Below are positions 25,844 through 35,017 of a stretch of 64,000 nt of DNA, one piece after another. The stretch's first letter is position 1; each line of letters begins with the position of its first letter. The notes beneath the pieces were generated by a model. It ran no database searches. It worked only from the letters and a program-made list of their open reading frames with translations, and had not been told where the DNA came from. A program made the position numbers and the translations under genes. This stretch comes from Bacteroidota bacterium (lineage in GTDB: Bacteria > Bacteroidota > Bacteroidia > Chitinophagales > LD1). Where the stretch lies: positions 29,828-93,827 of the forward strand of contig JADKJG010000011.1 of the NCBI GenBank assembly GCA_016722375.1. The letters are read 5' to 3'.

Positions 25844-27109
25844 ATGAATATTTACAAATTCGGGGGAGCCTCGGTCAAAGATGCTGGGGCCGTAAAAAAT
25901 GTTATTAGCATTCTGAAAGAAAATAACAGTAAGGAAAAGGTAGTGGTTATTTCTGCTATGGGAAAAACTACGAATGAATTAGAGTCTGTTGTGGATTTGT
26001 ATTATGCCGGGAAGGCGGAATGGGATAAAGCGCTGGATGGTGTTTATGAAAAACATTTGACCATTATCATGAGTCTTTATGATGGGAATGTAAATTCCAA
26101 AGTGGTTGTAGATGTAAAGAAGCTGATTGAATCTGTTCGAAGGTTTCTAAATAGAAACACTTCACGCAACTATAATTATATCTACGATCAGGTGGTTTCT
26201 GTCGGCGAATATATTTCTACGACTGTAGCAAGCGACTACGCCAATTCCGTAGGATTGAAAAACACGCTGTTGGATGTCAAGGAAGTATTGTTTACCGACA
26301 ATGCTTATACGGAAGGGAAAGTGGATTTTGAGAAAACGGAAACTGCTATAAAAACAAAAATTGCGGATTTAATAAAAACCGGTTTTGTCATCACCCAGGG
26401 ATTTGTGGGTAGCACCCCAGAAGGATTCTTCACAACACTGGGGCGCGAAGGCTCGGATTATACTGCCTCTATCTTTGCCTATTCACTCGATGCCGAACGG
26501 ATGACCGTTTGGAAAGATGTAGAGGGTATTATGAATGCGGACCCTAAGGAATTTCCCAACACAGAATTATTGAGCGAGATTACTTACCATGAAGCTATTG
26601 AGATGACTTACTATGGTGCCAGTGTGATTCACCCCAAAACCATCAAGCCCATACAGAATAAAAATATTCCTCTGGAGGTTCGTTCCTTTGTGAATTATAA
26701 TAAGAGGGGTACGATCATATCGGCTAATGCCAACGTCAATTTTCTACCACCCCTGATTATCCGAAAGGCGGATCAAATACTACTTTCCTTTTCTGCTAAG
26801 GATTTTTCATTCATTGCAGAAGAACACCTCAGTAAAGTGTTCTCTACCTTTGCTCAAAATCGCTTGCGTATTAATCTGATGCAAAATGCGGCCATAAGTT
26901 TTTCTATCGCCGTAGATTATATATCCGAAAAGGTAGAGAATGTTATCTCAGAACTTCAGGAAGACTTTTCTATTTCTCGCAACGACAAGCTCACCTTGCT
27001 CACCATCCGACACTACAATCAGGGTATTATTGACCGGATGACCCGCGACAAGGATATTTTGCTTCGGCAGGTTTCACGTACAACTATTCAGGTTTTGATG
27101 CGGGAGTAA
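25844..27109 (+). CDS. Aspartate kinase
   Basis: A 421-residue monofunctional aspartokinase, first step of the Lys/Thr/Met pathway. It starts MNIYKFGGASVKD, the KFGG[TS]SV-type nucleotide motif. FVGSTPEGFFTTLGREGSDYTAS is the catalytic glycine/Asp block, and VWKDVEGIMNADPKEFPNT the ATP-side block. The C-terminal 130 residues are the ACT-like regulatory region, more diverged than in enteric enzymes. There is no homoserine dehydrogenase fusion. The gene ends just before a convergent unknown gene. Confidence 0.92.
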   Translation: MNIYKFGGASVKDAGAVKNVISILKENNSKEKVVVISAMGKTTNELESVVDLYYAGKAEWDKALDGVYEKHLTIIMSLYDGNVNSKVVVDVKKLIESVRRFLNRNTSRNYNYIYDQVVSVGEYISTTVASDYANSVGLKNTLLDVKEVLFTDNAYTEGKVDFEKTETAIKTKIADLIKTGFVITQGFVGSTPEGFFTTLGREGSDYTASIFAYSLDAERMTVWKDVEGIMNADPKEFPNTELLSEITYHEAIEMTYYGASVIHPKTIKPIQNKNIPLEVRSFVNYNKRGTIISANANVNFLPPLIIRKADQILLSFSAKDFSFIAEEHLSKVFSTFAQNRLRINLMQNAAISFSIAVDYISEKVENVISELQEDFSISRNDKLTLLTIRHYNQGIIDRMTRDKDILLRQVSRTTIQVLMRE

Positions 27110-27139
27110 TTAGGCTTATTCCATAGGAAGAAACACAAA

Positions 27140-27823
27140 TCACCTTATCCAAAAAATCTTCATCGAACTCCAGTTTCCTGGCTCATGCTTCTCATTCATA
27201 TAGCGAGCATACATAGCTACCTTTTTCCCCTCATCTGCCGCATCAAAAAAGATGTCCGTGTACATTTTGCTTAGCATCAGCCGAAAGCGACATTCGGAAG
27301 GGCCGCCTTGATGCTCCCCTATGTCATAAACTATATGGATGAACTCTACATCTTTTGGTTTCCCGGTCTTTTTGACTCCTGCTCTCGGGCGAGCATAAGG
27401 AGGCTTCACCCGAACCCTTACTTGAAAATTCTCTATGTATTTAATCGTTAGTTCCGGAATTTGATAGGGTGGTGGTATAAACGTACGGGGTTTGGGTATT
27501 AATTTGAATCCAGCCGTCATCCGATCTATATCGGTCATTTTCAGATTCCCTGCGATCCAAGTTTTAATGAAATCGCGCAACAACTTCACAAACTCTTTCT
27601 TTATCTCGTTCTTCCTTTTAACGTCATTATGTGTGCAGTGATGTTTGCCAAAAGTCTTTATTCGATATTCTTTCCATGATTTTTGAAGGGCTACCAGTTT
27701 TTCAACTTCTTCATCTGGTATTTGCCAATTACGCGTGCGACCAATCAATCTGTAAAGCACGGCACTCTGAAATTTGTCAAATTCAGGATCGCTGGTAGGT
27801 ATAGTATAATTGAACTTATTCAC
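27140..27823 (-). CDS. Hypothetical protein
   Basis: A 227-residue protein I do not recognise as a named family. The N-terminal two thirds is helical and basic (PDEEVEKLVALQKSWKEYRI, KRKNEIKKEFVKLLRDFIKT) with a loop rich in Pro (IPPPYQIPEL). The C-terminal part (VEFIHIVYDIGEHQGGPSEC, then FFDAADEGKKVAMYARYMNE) is likely mixed alpha/beta. There is no signal peptide or membrane segment. It converges with the aspartokinase gene. Homologs are probably confined to Bacteroidota (inferred). Confidence 0.75.
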   Translation of the reverse strand: MNKFNYTIPTSDPEFDKFQSAVLYRLIGRTRNWQIPDEEVEKLVALQKSWKEYRIKTFGKHHCTHNDVKRKNEIKKEFVKLLRDFIKTWIAGNLKMTDIDRMTAGFKLIPKPRTFIPPPYQIPELTIKYIENFQVRVRVKPPYARPRAGVKKTGKPKDVEFIHIVYDIGEHQGGPSECRFRLMLSKMYTDIFFDAADEGKKVAMYARYMNEKHEPGNWSSMKIFWIR

Positions 27824-28021
27824 TGAAAGGCAATTTTAGGATGTTTCTGTCTAAATTACAAGCCCACTAACAATCTCAGGCAAACAGGTGCAGCAGGAAG
27901 TATACAATACATCATACGGATAATGCATTCGTAGGACGTAATAAGTGTAGTAATTTTTACTTGACACACTTTATTGAATAGAATCTCTATATCATAACGC
28001 GGTTGCTAGCTGTTGGCGGCT

Positions 28022-28072
28022 GGGATAGAGGCGACATCCCTGCCCGACTTGAAGCAGTCAGGCGGGCTTTTT
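28022..28072 (+). ncRNA. Structured element with terminator-like end, possible small RNA 3' end
   Basis: GGGAT (28022-28026) pairs with ATCCC (28036-28040). It is followed by GCCCG (28042-28046) pairing with CGGGC (28063-28067) and then five Ts (28068-28072), an intrinsic terminator form on the plus strand. Both neighbouring genes are on the minus strand, so this end has no obvious plus-strand gene to serve. It may close a small RNA transcribed from within 27840-28020, or be an interspersed element. The rest of the 312-bp gap shows nothing. Confidence 0.35.
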
Positions 28073-28135
28073 GTTCCTTTAAAAATTTATAGAGCAAAAA
28101 AAGATATAGCTTAGAGCCAATAAGCCACCAAATAA

Positions 28136-29248
28136 TTAAAAAGTAGTAGCCTGAATCGGGATATAGAATTCGTCGTCTAGCTTTTCGCTTTTCATCACAA
28201 TCTGGTGCACATTGATGGGGTTTTTGCCCGTGCCACCCAGCTGTTTGATTTTCTCCGGCCCATAGAGGGCACAAAAGCGGTCGGTGATAGATTGAATATC
28301 GTCAGCCGGTGCTTGAATATAAACCTCCTTTAAGCTTATCAGCCGCAACAGAAACTCCCGATCCACCTTCCGGTTGAAAGTAGGGAAGGAGTATCCAACG
28401 ACTACCAGAATTTCGCTGTTGTAAATCTTGTAGAGCGTATAATTCTTCATCTTCTTGATAAACGTGTTCGTTTCCCAAGAAAACAGTAGAGAGGAAGTAG
28501 AGGCTGGTTTCCGGTCTGTGAGGTAGAAATAATTCAGTACTGCTTCGGTCAGGCGGTTGAGCCAGTTTTGCTCGGGCGAATTGTCTTTTTCGTCTTTCAT
28601 CTGAAACTGAACCGGCAGCGAGCGAAAGGTCATTTCGTCCGGCTGAAAGCCCGAAACGGTGCCGTTCAATTTGATGATACTGAACTTGTTTAGAATTTCG
28701 CGGTCGAGGTCCACCATCTCCATGCGGGGGTGGTGATTGAGCAGTTCCTGATTTTCAAGCAAGGAGTTTTTGCTGAAAAAGGCAGAGGCCGAAAGTTCTA
28801 ATTGAAAATCATAGTTCCAGGAAAGGAGCAGCAGGTCAGTGGGTAATTTCAGTTTGGTGGGGTCGTTGTCCTTTTCAAAAATGGTGGAAAGAAAGAGGTC
28901 ATAGCGTTTATCCACCTTGTTGGTTACTTGATGGAATATCAGGTAGGCCGACACCAGGGCTTTGGCCCTTAGCAGTTTGTCTTCTTGATGAGTGAGATAG
29001 AGCTTTCGGGCATAAATGTCCACGTTCTGATGTGCGGCTATTTCGCCATAAAGAATTTCCGCATCGCGGATAAAATCATCCTGAATCAAACTGAACGCTC
29101 GCTTCTCTGTTACCTCTGTGTTGGCATGCATTTTCCCTTTTGCTGCTTTTATTTCGTCAATAAAAATGCGCAGCCCGGCATTGAAGGTGGCTAAAGTAGG
29201 AACTGATAAGGCGCTGGCACCGGCACCCAGAATGTAGGTTACTTTCAT
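28136..29248 (-). CDS. SIR2-like domain protein
   Basis: A 370-residue protein with SIR2-like Rossmann landmarks in order: YILGAGAS at the N-terminus, LLSWNYDFQLE near 145-155 (the NYD motif), IIKLNGTVSG near 193-202, and VVVGYSFPTFNRKVDREFLL near 290. These fit the SIR2_2 type of NAD-handling proteins, many of which act in phage defence. The family usually has KLHG, where His is catalytic; here it is KLNG, so activity may be lost or altered. It begins one base after the stop of the C1 peptidase gene and is probably translated from the same mRNA. Defence function is inference only. Confidence 0.7.
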   Translation of the reverse strand: MKVTYILGAGASALSVPTLATFNAGLRIFIDEIKAAKGKMHANTEVTEKRAFSLIQDDFIRDAEILYGEIAAHQNVDIYARKLYLTHQEDKLLRAKALVSAYLIFHQVTNKVDKRYDLFLSTIFEKDNDPTKLKLPTDLLLLSWNYDFQLELSASAFFSKNSLLENQELLNHHPRMEMVDLDREILNKFSIIKLNGTVSGFQPDEMTFRSLPVQFQMKDEKDNSPEQNWLNRLTEAVLNYFYLTDRKPASTSSLLFSWETNTFIKKMKNYTLYKIYNSEILVVVGYSFPTFNRKVDREFLLRLISLKEVYIQAPADDIQSITDRFCALYGPEKIKQLGGTGKNPINVHQIVMKSEKLDDEFYIPIQATTF

Positions 29249-29249
29249 C

Positions 29250-30425
29250 CTAAAGTTTTATGCCCATTTTGCTTGCAATATCTTTGGGTATGGCGTTCTT
29301 GTTTACCATAATAGAAGTTGTTTTGAACATGAAGTATGGTGCCGAACAATAGAAATAGCCCCCCAGGTCATTTCTATCCGTTCCCCATGAATTCTTCACC
29401 AGATAATAATCATGGCCATCCTGATCTTTTGCCATGCCCACCATTTGCATTCCGTGATCGTCGGTCGTAGTCAGGTTATCGAAAGCTTCTTGGCGCATTT
29501 GTTGTGTAATGACTTTCTCCTTATCCGGTTTGGTGAACATGGAATCTTTCTCGGCTTGCGTCATATCATCATAGTTCTTCTCCGGAACAATAGCCAGACC
29601 GTTTTTAAAGTTAAATCCCTTTTCGCTCACATCGCTAGCCCATTCAATAGAATAATTGTTGGTCAGCGCATTGTCTGCAATTCGTTTCAAATCTTCTAAA
29701 GGTACATTATATATAGGGCTATTGGACCAGTTGTCTGATACTTCCATAATAAACTCTGTATAGAACGGATGATGGGTGAAGGAAGTGATCTCGACATAGT
29801 CATCTGCATTGATGCCGAGATATTTGGCGAAAGAAAGTGGGGTATATGTTTTGCCCTCGTAGGTAAATATATCTGGCGCAGCACCCATGTAACCATTCAA
29901 CGCACCTAGAAAAGCGGCTTTCCAATTGGGATTAAGTTTTCCATCGGGCAGTTTCACCATAGCATCCAGCATGGCTTTTAGAACCCGGTCAATTTCGCCA
30001 TGTTCCGGTTTGGTTTGGCCGGCAGGCATCCCACTATAAACTTCCTGTGGCACAATGCCATATTCCCGAACGGTGTTTATCACATCGTGCGGTTCTCCTC
30101 CGGCACTAAAGTTGGTGGTTCCCTGATAGCGTAGAAAACTGATGGCTTTTTGGATATAGGTATTGCGCACTACGAACATTTCGCTCAGGTCTATATTTAT
30201 CTTCTTATTTCTCATCACTTCAGATTCGAGAAAAGACTGTGTTGAATAGCTCCAGCAAGTACCTGATTTGTACTGGTTTTTCACATCGGTACATCCAACA
30301 GTCTTCTTCATGGTAAAAGTATAGCCCCCATCTTTTTTATTCGTGTTGATGGTGGGTTGTGCGTTTATTGCAGCGGTCCAAACTAGGGTGCAAATATATA
30401 GGATAGTGATTTTGTTGATTTTCAT
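29250..30425 (-). CDS. Exported C1 family peptidase (bleomycin hydrolase/PepC-like)
   Basis: A 391-residue papain-fold cysteine peptidase of the bleomycin hydrolase (C1B) group. The nucleophile is in SGTCWSYSTQSFLESE (C57), the His in DDHGMQMVGM (about 323) and the Asn in LVKNSWG (about 344). A signal peptide (MKINKITILYICTLVWTAAINAQ) indicates export, while classic PepC/Blh enzymes are cytoplasmic. It probably trims peptides in the periplasm or outside. The SIR2-like gene follows with no gap. Confidence 0.9.
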   Translation of the reverse strand: MKINKITILYICTLVWTAAINAQPTINTNKKDGGYTFTMKKTVGCTDVKNQYKSGTCWSYSTQSFLESEVMRNKKINIDLSEMFVVRNTYIQKAISFLRYQGTTNFSAGGEPHDVINTVREYGIVPQEVYSGMPAGQTKPEHGEIDRVLKAMLDAMVKLPDGKLNPNWKAAFLGALNGYMGAAPDIFTYEGKTYTPLSFAKYLGINADDYVEITSFTHHPFYTEFIMEVSDNWSNSPIYNVPLEDLKRIADNALTNNYSIEWASDVSEKGFNFKNGLAIVPEKNYDDMTQAEKDSMFTKPDKEKVITQQMRQEAFDNLTTTDDHGMQMVGMAKDQDGHDYYLVKNSWGTDRNDLGGYFYCSAPYFMFKTTSIMVNKNAIPKDIASKMGIKL

Positions 30426-30598
30426 TTTTTTAATTTGAACCGCGAATCTAATTTATTGAATTATATCGGGCAATTAATGCGTTTTGAATTTGCAGCGATT
30501 CGGAGTTCAAAAAATAATTTGCATTTATAAACGTTGTTAAATAGAATGCGGTTGTGATACCCACTCACTATATTTATTTTGCCCGCGTTTAATACGAT

Positions 30599-31234
30599 AT
30601 GACTAAATTTCTTCCAATATTTCCTCTAGGTACAGTGGTCTATCCAGGCCAAGAGTTGAATCTACATATTTTTGAGCCTCGCTACAAGCAACTGATAAAA
30701 GAATGTAGCGAGGAAAATAAAACCTTCGGTATTCCGTCTGTTTTTAAAGAGTCACTAAATGAGTATGGGACGGAGATGGAACTGACAGAAATATTTAAGG
30801 TTTATCCAAATGGAGAAATGGATATACGCGCAAGAGGGTTGATGGCATTTCGCATTGTGGAGGTGTTGCGTGAAGTACCCGATAAACTTTATTCTGCTGC
30901 TGTGGTGTTTGAGATTGAGAATAAACTGCCAGATACGGCTGTTCTTAACCCAACTCTAGTGGATTTATTAGAGCAATTGCACAAATTGCTTGGAGCCGGT
31001 TTTGATTTGTATAAGAGATTCAAGAACCCTACTTCGTATGACGTGGTTCATTATATCGCTTTGTCCGAAGAAGATAAATACAGATTGCTGACTGCGCCTT
31101 CGGAAATTGGCAGGCAATGGTTTATGATTAAGCATTTGCAGAAATTAATACCTTCGGTTGAAGAAACGGAGCGAGTGAAAAGCAAAATATTGTTGAATGG
31201 GCATTTCCGCCGTGAAATACCACCTGCATTTTGA
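30599..31234 (+). CDS. LON substrate-binding (N-terminal) domain protein
   Basis: A 211-residue protein made of a Lon-N (PUA-like) domain alone: FLPIFPLGTVVYPGQELNLH, IFEPRYKQLIKEC, and later NGEMDIRARGLMAFRIVEVL. The AAA and protease parts of Lon are absent, which is normal for this stand-alone family. Its helical second half (DLLEQLHKLLGAGFDLYKRF) resembles the Lon-N helical bundle. The role is unknown, perhaps protein quality control. The start at 30599 follows an AT-rich divergent region. Confidence 0.88.
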   Translation: MTKFLPIFPLGTVVYPGQELNLHIFEPRYKQLIKECSEENKTFGIPSVFKESLNEYGTEMELTEIFKVYPNGEMDIRARGLMAFRIVEVLREVPDKLYSAAVVFEIENKLPDTAVLNPTLVDLLEQLHKLLGAGFDLYKRFKNPTSYDVVHYIALSEEDKYRLLTAPSEIGRQWFMIKHLQKLIPSVEETERVKSKILLNGHFRREIPPAF

Positions 31235-31292
31235 ACCTTTTTACTAATATATTCGTTATATTTATAAGCGCTAGGGTTGGGGCGCTTCAAAC

Positions 31293-31754
31293 ATGGATAA
31301 CATAATTTCATCTTTAGCTATATTTTTCGGCTCCATCGTTAAATTTTCAATGGGGACTTTCGCTGCTATTGCCGCTAACTTAGGTATTAGCGGCTCACTG
31401 GCCAACGTGATGGGTGGGATAATTGGCATTGTATTGTTTACTTATCTCGGAGGATTTTTGCAAGATTATGTTGTTCAAAAATATCCGGAGCGTTTTGGAA
31501 AGAAGTTTACTGCTACGAATCGTTTTCTGGTTCGCGTTAAAAGGAGATTTGGTTTAAACGGAATTGCGGTTTTGACTCCTATTGCGCTCTCTATTCCCGT
31601 GGGTGTCATGTTTGCATTGACTTTTACTCATGACAAGAAGAAGATTCTTGTTTCGATGATTGTTTCTCTGCTCTTTTGGGCAGCGGTCTTATTTCTCCCC
31701 TATTTCCTTTTCCACATCAATGTGGCTCAAATCCTAAAGGATTTATTCCAGTAA
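31293..31754 (+). CDS. Small membrane protein
   Basis: A 153-residue integral membrane protein with about four hydrophobic segments (residues 5-30, 35-58, 88-110, 120-145). The loop RRFGLNGIAVLTPIALSIPV between the second and third segment carries a Pro-rich turn like those in small multidrug-export/DedA-type proteins, but I cannot assign a family. It follows the Lon-N gene by 58 bp on the same strand and converges with a methyltransferase gene. Confidence 0.75.
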   Translation: MDNIISSLAIFFGSIVKFSMGTFAAIAANLGISGSLANVMGGIIGIVLFTYLGGFLQDYVVQKYPERFGKKFTATNRFLVRVKRRFGLNGIAVLTPIALSIPVGVMFALTFTHDKKKILVSMIVSLLFWAAVLFLPYFLFHINVAQILKDLFQ

Positions 31755-31771
31755 TTGCCGGTTAATCGCTT

Positions 31772-32545
31772 TTAATACCTAAGGACAAAATGCTCCTTAG
31801 CTATTTTCTCTTTTTTAAAGAAACAGATGCCGAATTGAAAAACATCTACTGTTAGTCGGATGTCTTCGTGTTGTTTAATGCTTTCCCAAGCTGCGTTCAT
31901 TTCTGGACTATAGTGGATATCATCAAAAATAAAAACTGAAAGTTCATGGTGTCTAGACAAACATTGTTCAAAATAGCTCTGTGTCGCTGGTTGAGTATGA
32001 TTTCCATCGAAAAGCACTAGATCAAGCTGCTGTGTTTTTTCAATAAACCTGGGTAGTGTCTCTTCAAAATTCCCTTCAATAAACTCTATATTCTTAACTC
32101 CCAGTTGAGAATGATTGCGACTGGCTATCGTTAATAAATTTGGAGCACCTTCTAACGAAACCAACATAGCGTCTGGCCTAGCTAACTTTAAATAGGCAGA
32201 GCTGATTCCTATGGAGGTGCCAAGCTCCAACATGGTTTTGGGTTTAAAATACGAGGCCAATCTGTAAAGCAGAAGCCCATATTTCTCTTTTACTGCGACC
32301 TTTCTTTCTATATCCGCAACCTTTCTGAGTGAGGAAGTCTTGGTTCCAAAGTCTATTACCGCTATTTCTTCATCGCTATCCGAAAGACTTCTACGCAAAG
32401 TCCGCAGTCCCTCTAACTGCTCGGGATATTCTCCTTCTAAGATCTGCTGATAGAACTGGTAAACGAAAGGAGAATGCAGGTAGTATTTTGTTTTAGCTTT
32501 CCATTGATATTCCACAAAGGACTTTAGCCGATAAAATTCGTTCAT
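31772..32545 (-). CDS. Class I SAM-dependent methyltransferase
   Basis: A 257-residue methyltransferase of the O-methyltransferase-like class. The SAM motif is MLELGTSIGISSAYLKLA (about residues 98-115), followed by VSLEGAPN (acidic ribose-binding residue) and LDLVLFDGNH (motif III-like). FIFDDIHYSPEM then resembles a metal-binding DD block in O-methyltransferases. The N-terminal 90 residues are helical. The substrate is unknown. It is divergent from the OM barrel gene across only 40 bp. Confidence 0.85.
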   Translation of the reverse strand: MNEFYRLKSFVEYQWKAKTKYYLHSPFVYQFYQQILEGEYPEQLEGLRTLRRSLSDSDEEIAVIDFGTKTSSLRKVADIERKVAVKEKYGLLLYRLASYFKPKTMLELGTSIGISSAYLKLARPDAMLVSLEGAPNLLTIASRNHSQLGVKNIEFIEGNFEETLPRFIEKTQQLDLVLFDGNHTQPATQSYFEQCLSRHHELSVFIFDDIHYSPEMNAAWESIKQHEDIRLTVDVFQFGICFFKKEKIAKEHFVLRY

Positions 32546-32585
32546 TAAATGTTTAGTAATTTAGAGGACGCATCGAGGCTAAAAT

Positions 32586-33383
32586 ATGAATAAGTTCATT
32601 TTGCATTTTCTTTTTTTGATGACACCCATTTATCTCTTTGCTCAAAAGGGTTTTCATTTGGGTATATCCGGAACGTTTAATAGTACTTGGATACTTGACC
32701 AGAACAATATTGGTACTCTTCGTAATTTTAAAGACCCCGCTGTTCGAGTTTCAGAAATGGCTTACAAAAATACCTGGGGAGGGAACGCGGGATTAGTGTT
32801 GGGTTATAATTTTGATAATCATTGGGGGATACAAACCGAGATTCAATATAATTTCACGGGACAGTTGTATCGGGATAGTTTCATGGGGCCGGTCACTATT
32901 CCCGAAGGAACATTTGGTAAAGGAAGCGGCCGGGTTGACGTGCAACGCGATATTTATTTGCAATACATTCAGATACCACTATTTGCAAAGTATATCAGTA
33001 AAGGGAAAGTGGTGAAATTCTTTTTTGCGTTAGGGCCACAAATTGGATTCAGAACGGCTGCCTCAGAAGAAGTACGTATTGCGGGCTATGTTTACCTTCC
33101 TGACTCTCTAGCTTTCACTGCCAAACAGAAGTTTAAAGCTATGGATGTTGGAGCTGCCTTGCAAACAGGAGTCGAAATTTATCCTCTTAAATTTCTGTAT
33201 GTCAATATCGGTATCTCTACTTATTATGGGTTTACAGATATTAATGGAAAAATCCTAAAAAACCCTGCATGGTATCAAGAGAAAGTATACCATGCCAGCC
33301 ATAATTTCCGTGCCGGGCTGATGGTGGGACTACATTACATTATTACTAAGAACAAAAGAGCGTTTTCACACTCTTCTAAATAG
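32586..33383 (+). CDS. Outer-membrane beta-barrel protein
   Basis: A 265-residue protein with a signal peptide (MNKFILHFLFLMTPIYLFAQ) and alternating hydrophobic strands rich in Gly and aromatics (GGNAGLVLGYNFDNHWGIQTE, FFALGPQIGFRTA, FLYVNIGISTYYGFTDI), typical of the small Bacteroidota PorT-like barrel family. The last residues (RAGLMVGLHYIITKNK) do not end in a classical aromatic. No specific function can be assigned. It ends next to the stop of a convergent TerB-like gene. Confidence 0.82.
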   Translation: MNKFILHFLFLMTPIYLFAQKGFHLGISGTFNSTWILDQNNIGTLRNFKDPAVRVSEMAYKNTWGGNAGLVLGYNFDNHWGIQTEIQYNFTGQLYRDSFMGPVTIPEGTFGKGSGRVDVQRDIYLQYIQIPLFAKYISKGKVVKFFFALGPQIGFRTAASEEVRIAGYVYLPDSLAFTAKQKFKAMDVGAALQTGVEIYPLKFLYVNIGISTYYGFTDINGKILKNPAWYQEKVYHASHNFRAGLMVGLHYIITKNKRAFSHSSK

Positions 33384-33384
33384 C

Positions 33385-33717
33385 TCAAATCAGTTTTTCA
33401 ATCATGTGAACAGCTGCCTTTTCAAACTGGCTGTGAACGCCCGGCGTCTTAAGTAATGCTTCTAAATCTCTTTTAGCTTTCAAGGTACTTTCAGTGGTGG
33501 TTAAGTAAACTTTTTTATAATGGTCAATCGTCTCAATACTCTCCGTATCGGAAATTTTATCGAGATGTTGCCGTATCCGATCAATATCTTCAACACCAGT
33601 CTTTTCTTCTATGAATTTCATTTCATTAGGGGATAAATCCTGATTCATTTCTGCTGCATAAAGCAAAATAAACGCAAGGAACTCCTCATAGGTCCAAGAA
33701 TTGGTTTCTATATTCAT
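33385..33717 (-). CDS. TerB-like small protein
   Basis: A 110-residue all-helical protein resembling TerB-family proteins: WTYEEFLAFILLYAAEMNQD at the N-terminus, an acidic linker and a C-terminal helix pair ending in HMIEKLI. Bacteroidota often carry such short stand-alone copies. No other tellurite-resistance gene besides terC (36 kb) is nearby. The function is unknown. Confidence 0.7.
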   Translation of the reverse strand: MNIETNSWTYEEFLAFILLYAAEMNQDLSPNEMKFIEEKTGVEDIDRIRQHLDKISDTESIETIDHYKKVYLTTTESTLKAKRDLEALLKTPGVHSQFEKAAVHMIEKLI

Positions 33718-33881
33718 ATTGCGATGGTATTAATAAATGAGGCAAACTACCTGCATGGGTAAAGATATTAAATTATTATACCTCAAAGAGATCAACAATA
33801 AGAACTTATGTTGATTAAAATAACCTTGGTGCTTTCTTCATTAATCCATATTCTTGCCGCCTTATTCTAAACCAAGAAACT

Positions 33882-34998
33882 ATGGCTACCAAAAAGAAAG
33901 CGCCCACTAAAAGTAAAGCAAGCATACTAACCGCCGAAGACAAGAAGTTCTTCGAGGCGTATATAAATAACCCATCTCCTACAGGATTTGAATTGGAAGG
34001 ACAGAAACTTTGGCTGGAATACATTCGCCCGGCGATTGATAAGCACGAAGTAGATAATTACGGTACGGTATATGGTGTGGTAAACCCTGGTGCCAAATTT
34101 AAAGTAGCTATTGAAGCTCATGCTGATGAGATTTCTTGGTTTGTTTCCTATATCACTGATAATGGTTTGATTTATGTAAAAAGAAACGGCGGAAGTGACC
34201 ATCAAATAGCCCCTTCAAAACGAGTTTGGATTCATACTCGAGATGGGAAAAAGATTCCCGCTGTATTTGGTTGGCCTGCCATTCATACCAGAAGCGCTGG
34301 AAAGGAACAGGCTCCGGAAGTTAAAAAACATCTTTCTTGACTTAGGTTGCAAAACGAAAGATGAAGTTTTGAAAAAAGGTATCCATGTTGGATGCGTCAT
34401 TACTTATCAGGATGAGTTTTTTGTCTTGAATGAAAGATACTTTGGTGGTCGAGCCCTCGATAACCGTGCCGGTGGTTTTATCATTGCCAAAGTGGCCCGT
34501 ATGCTTAAAGACAACAAAAAGAAGCTCCCGTTTTCACTTTATATCGTTAACTCCGTTCAGGAGGAAGTGGGGTTGCGCGGTGCGGAAATGGTGGCACATA
34601 CAATTCACCCAGATTGTGCGATTATCACAGATGTTTGCCACGATACTACTACTCCAATGATTGATAAAATTGTACAAGGAGATTTCATTGCCGGCGGTGG
34701 TCCAGTGTTGACTGTTGGTCCTGCGGTTCACAACAAACTTCTTGACTTTATTATTGATACCGCTAAGGCTGAAAAAATTCCTTATCAAATGGATGCCGCT
34801 TCGCGCAGCACCGGTACCGATACCGATGCTTTTGCTTATGCTTCCGGTGGCATTCCTTCGGCACTTATTTCTCTACCCTTGCGCTATATGCACACAACAG
34901 TCGAGCTGGTAGCCATAGAGGATGTGGAGAATGTCATCCGACTGATTTATCAATCCTTATTGAAACTTAAACCGGGATTTGATTTTAAATACTTGTAA
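33882..34998 (+). CDS. M42 family metallopeptidase, frameshifted
   Basis: A glutamyl/leucyl aminopeptidase-like M42 enzyme of about 370 residues in two frames. The first part carries EAHADEISWFV (metal His and Asp). The second carries GGRALDNRAGG (bridging Asp), VQEEVGLRGA (catalytic Glu pair), TDVCHDT and RYMHTTVE (metal His). One extra A in the run 34323-34328 breaks the frame; removing it joins EVK to NIFLDLGCKTKDE. All metal ligands are intact apart from the break. The N-terminus is basic (MATKKKAPTKSKAS). I read it as a functional gene with an assembly error. Confidence 0.87.
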
Positions 34999-35017
34999 AA
35001 CTTGCAGCTAATATTCC

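Noticed and set aside
27987..28274. Minus-strand 95-residue frame overlapping the end of the SIR2-like gene
   Set aside because: It is out of frame with the SIR2-like gene, covers the hairpin element and has no recognisable protein character.
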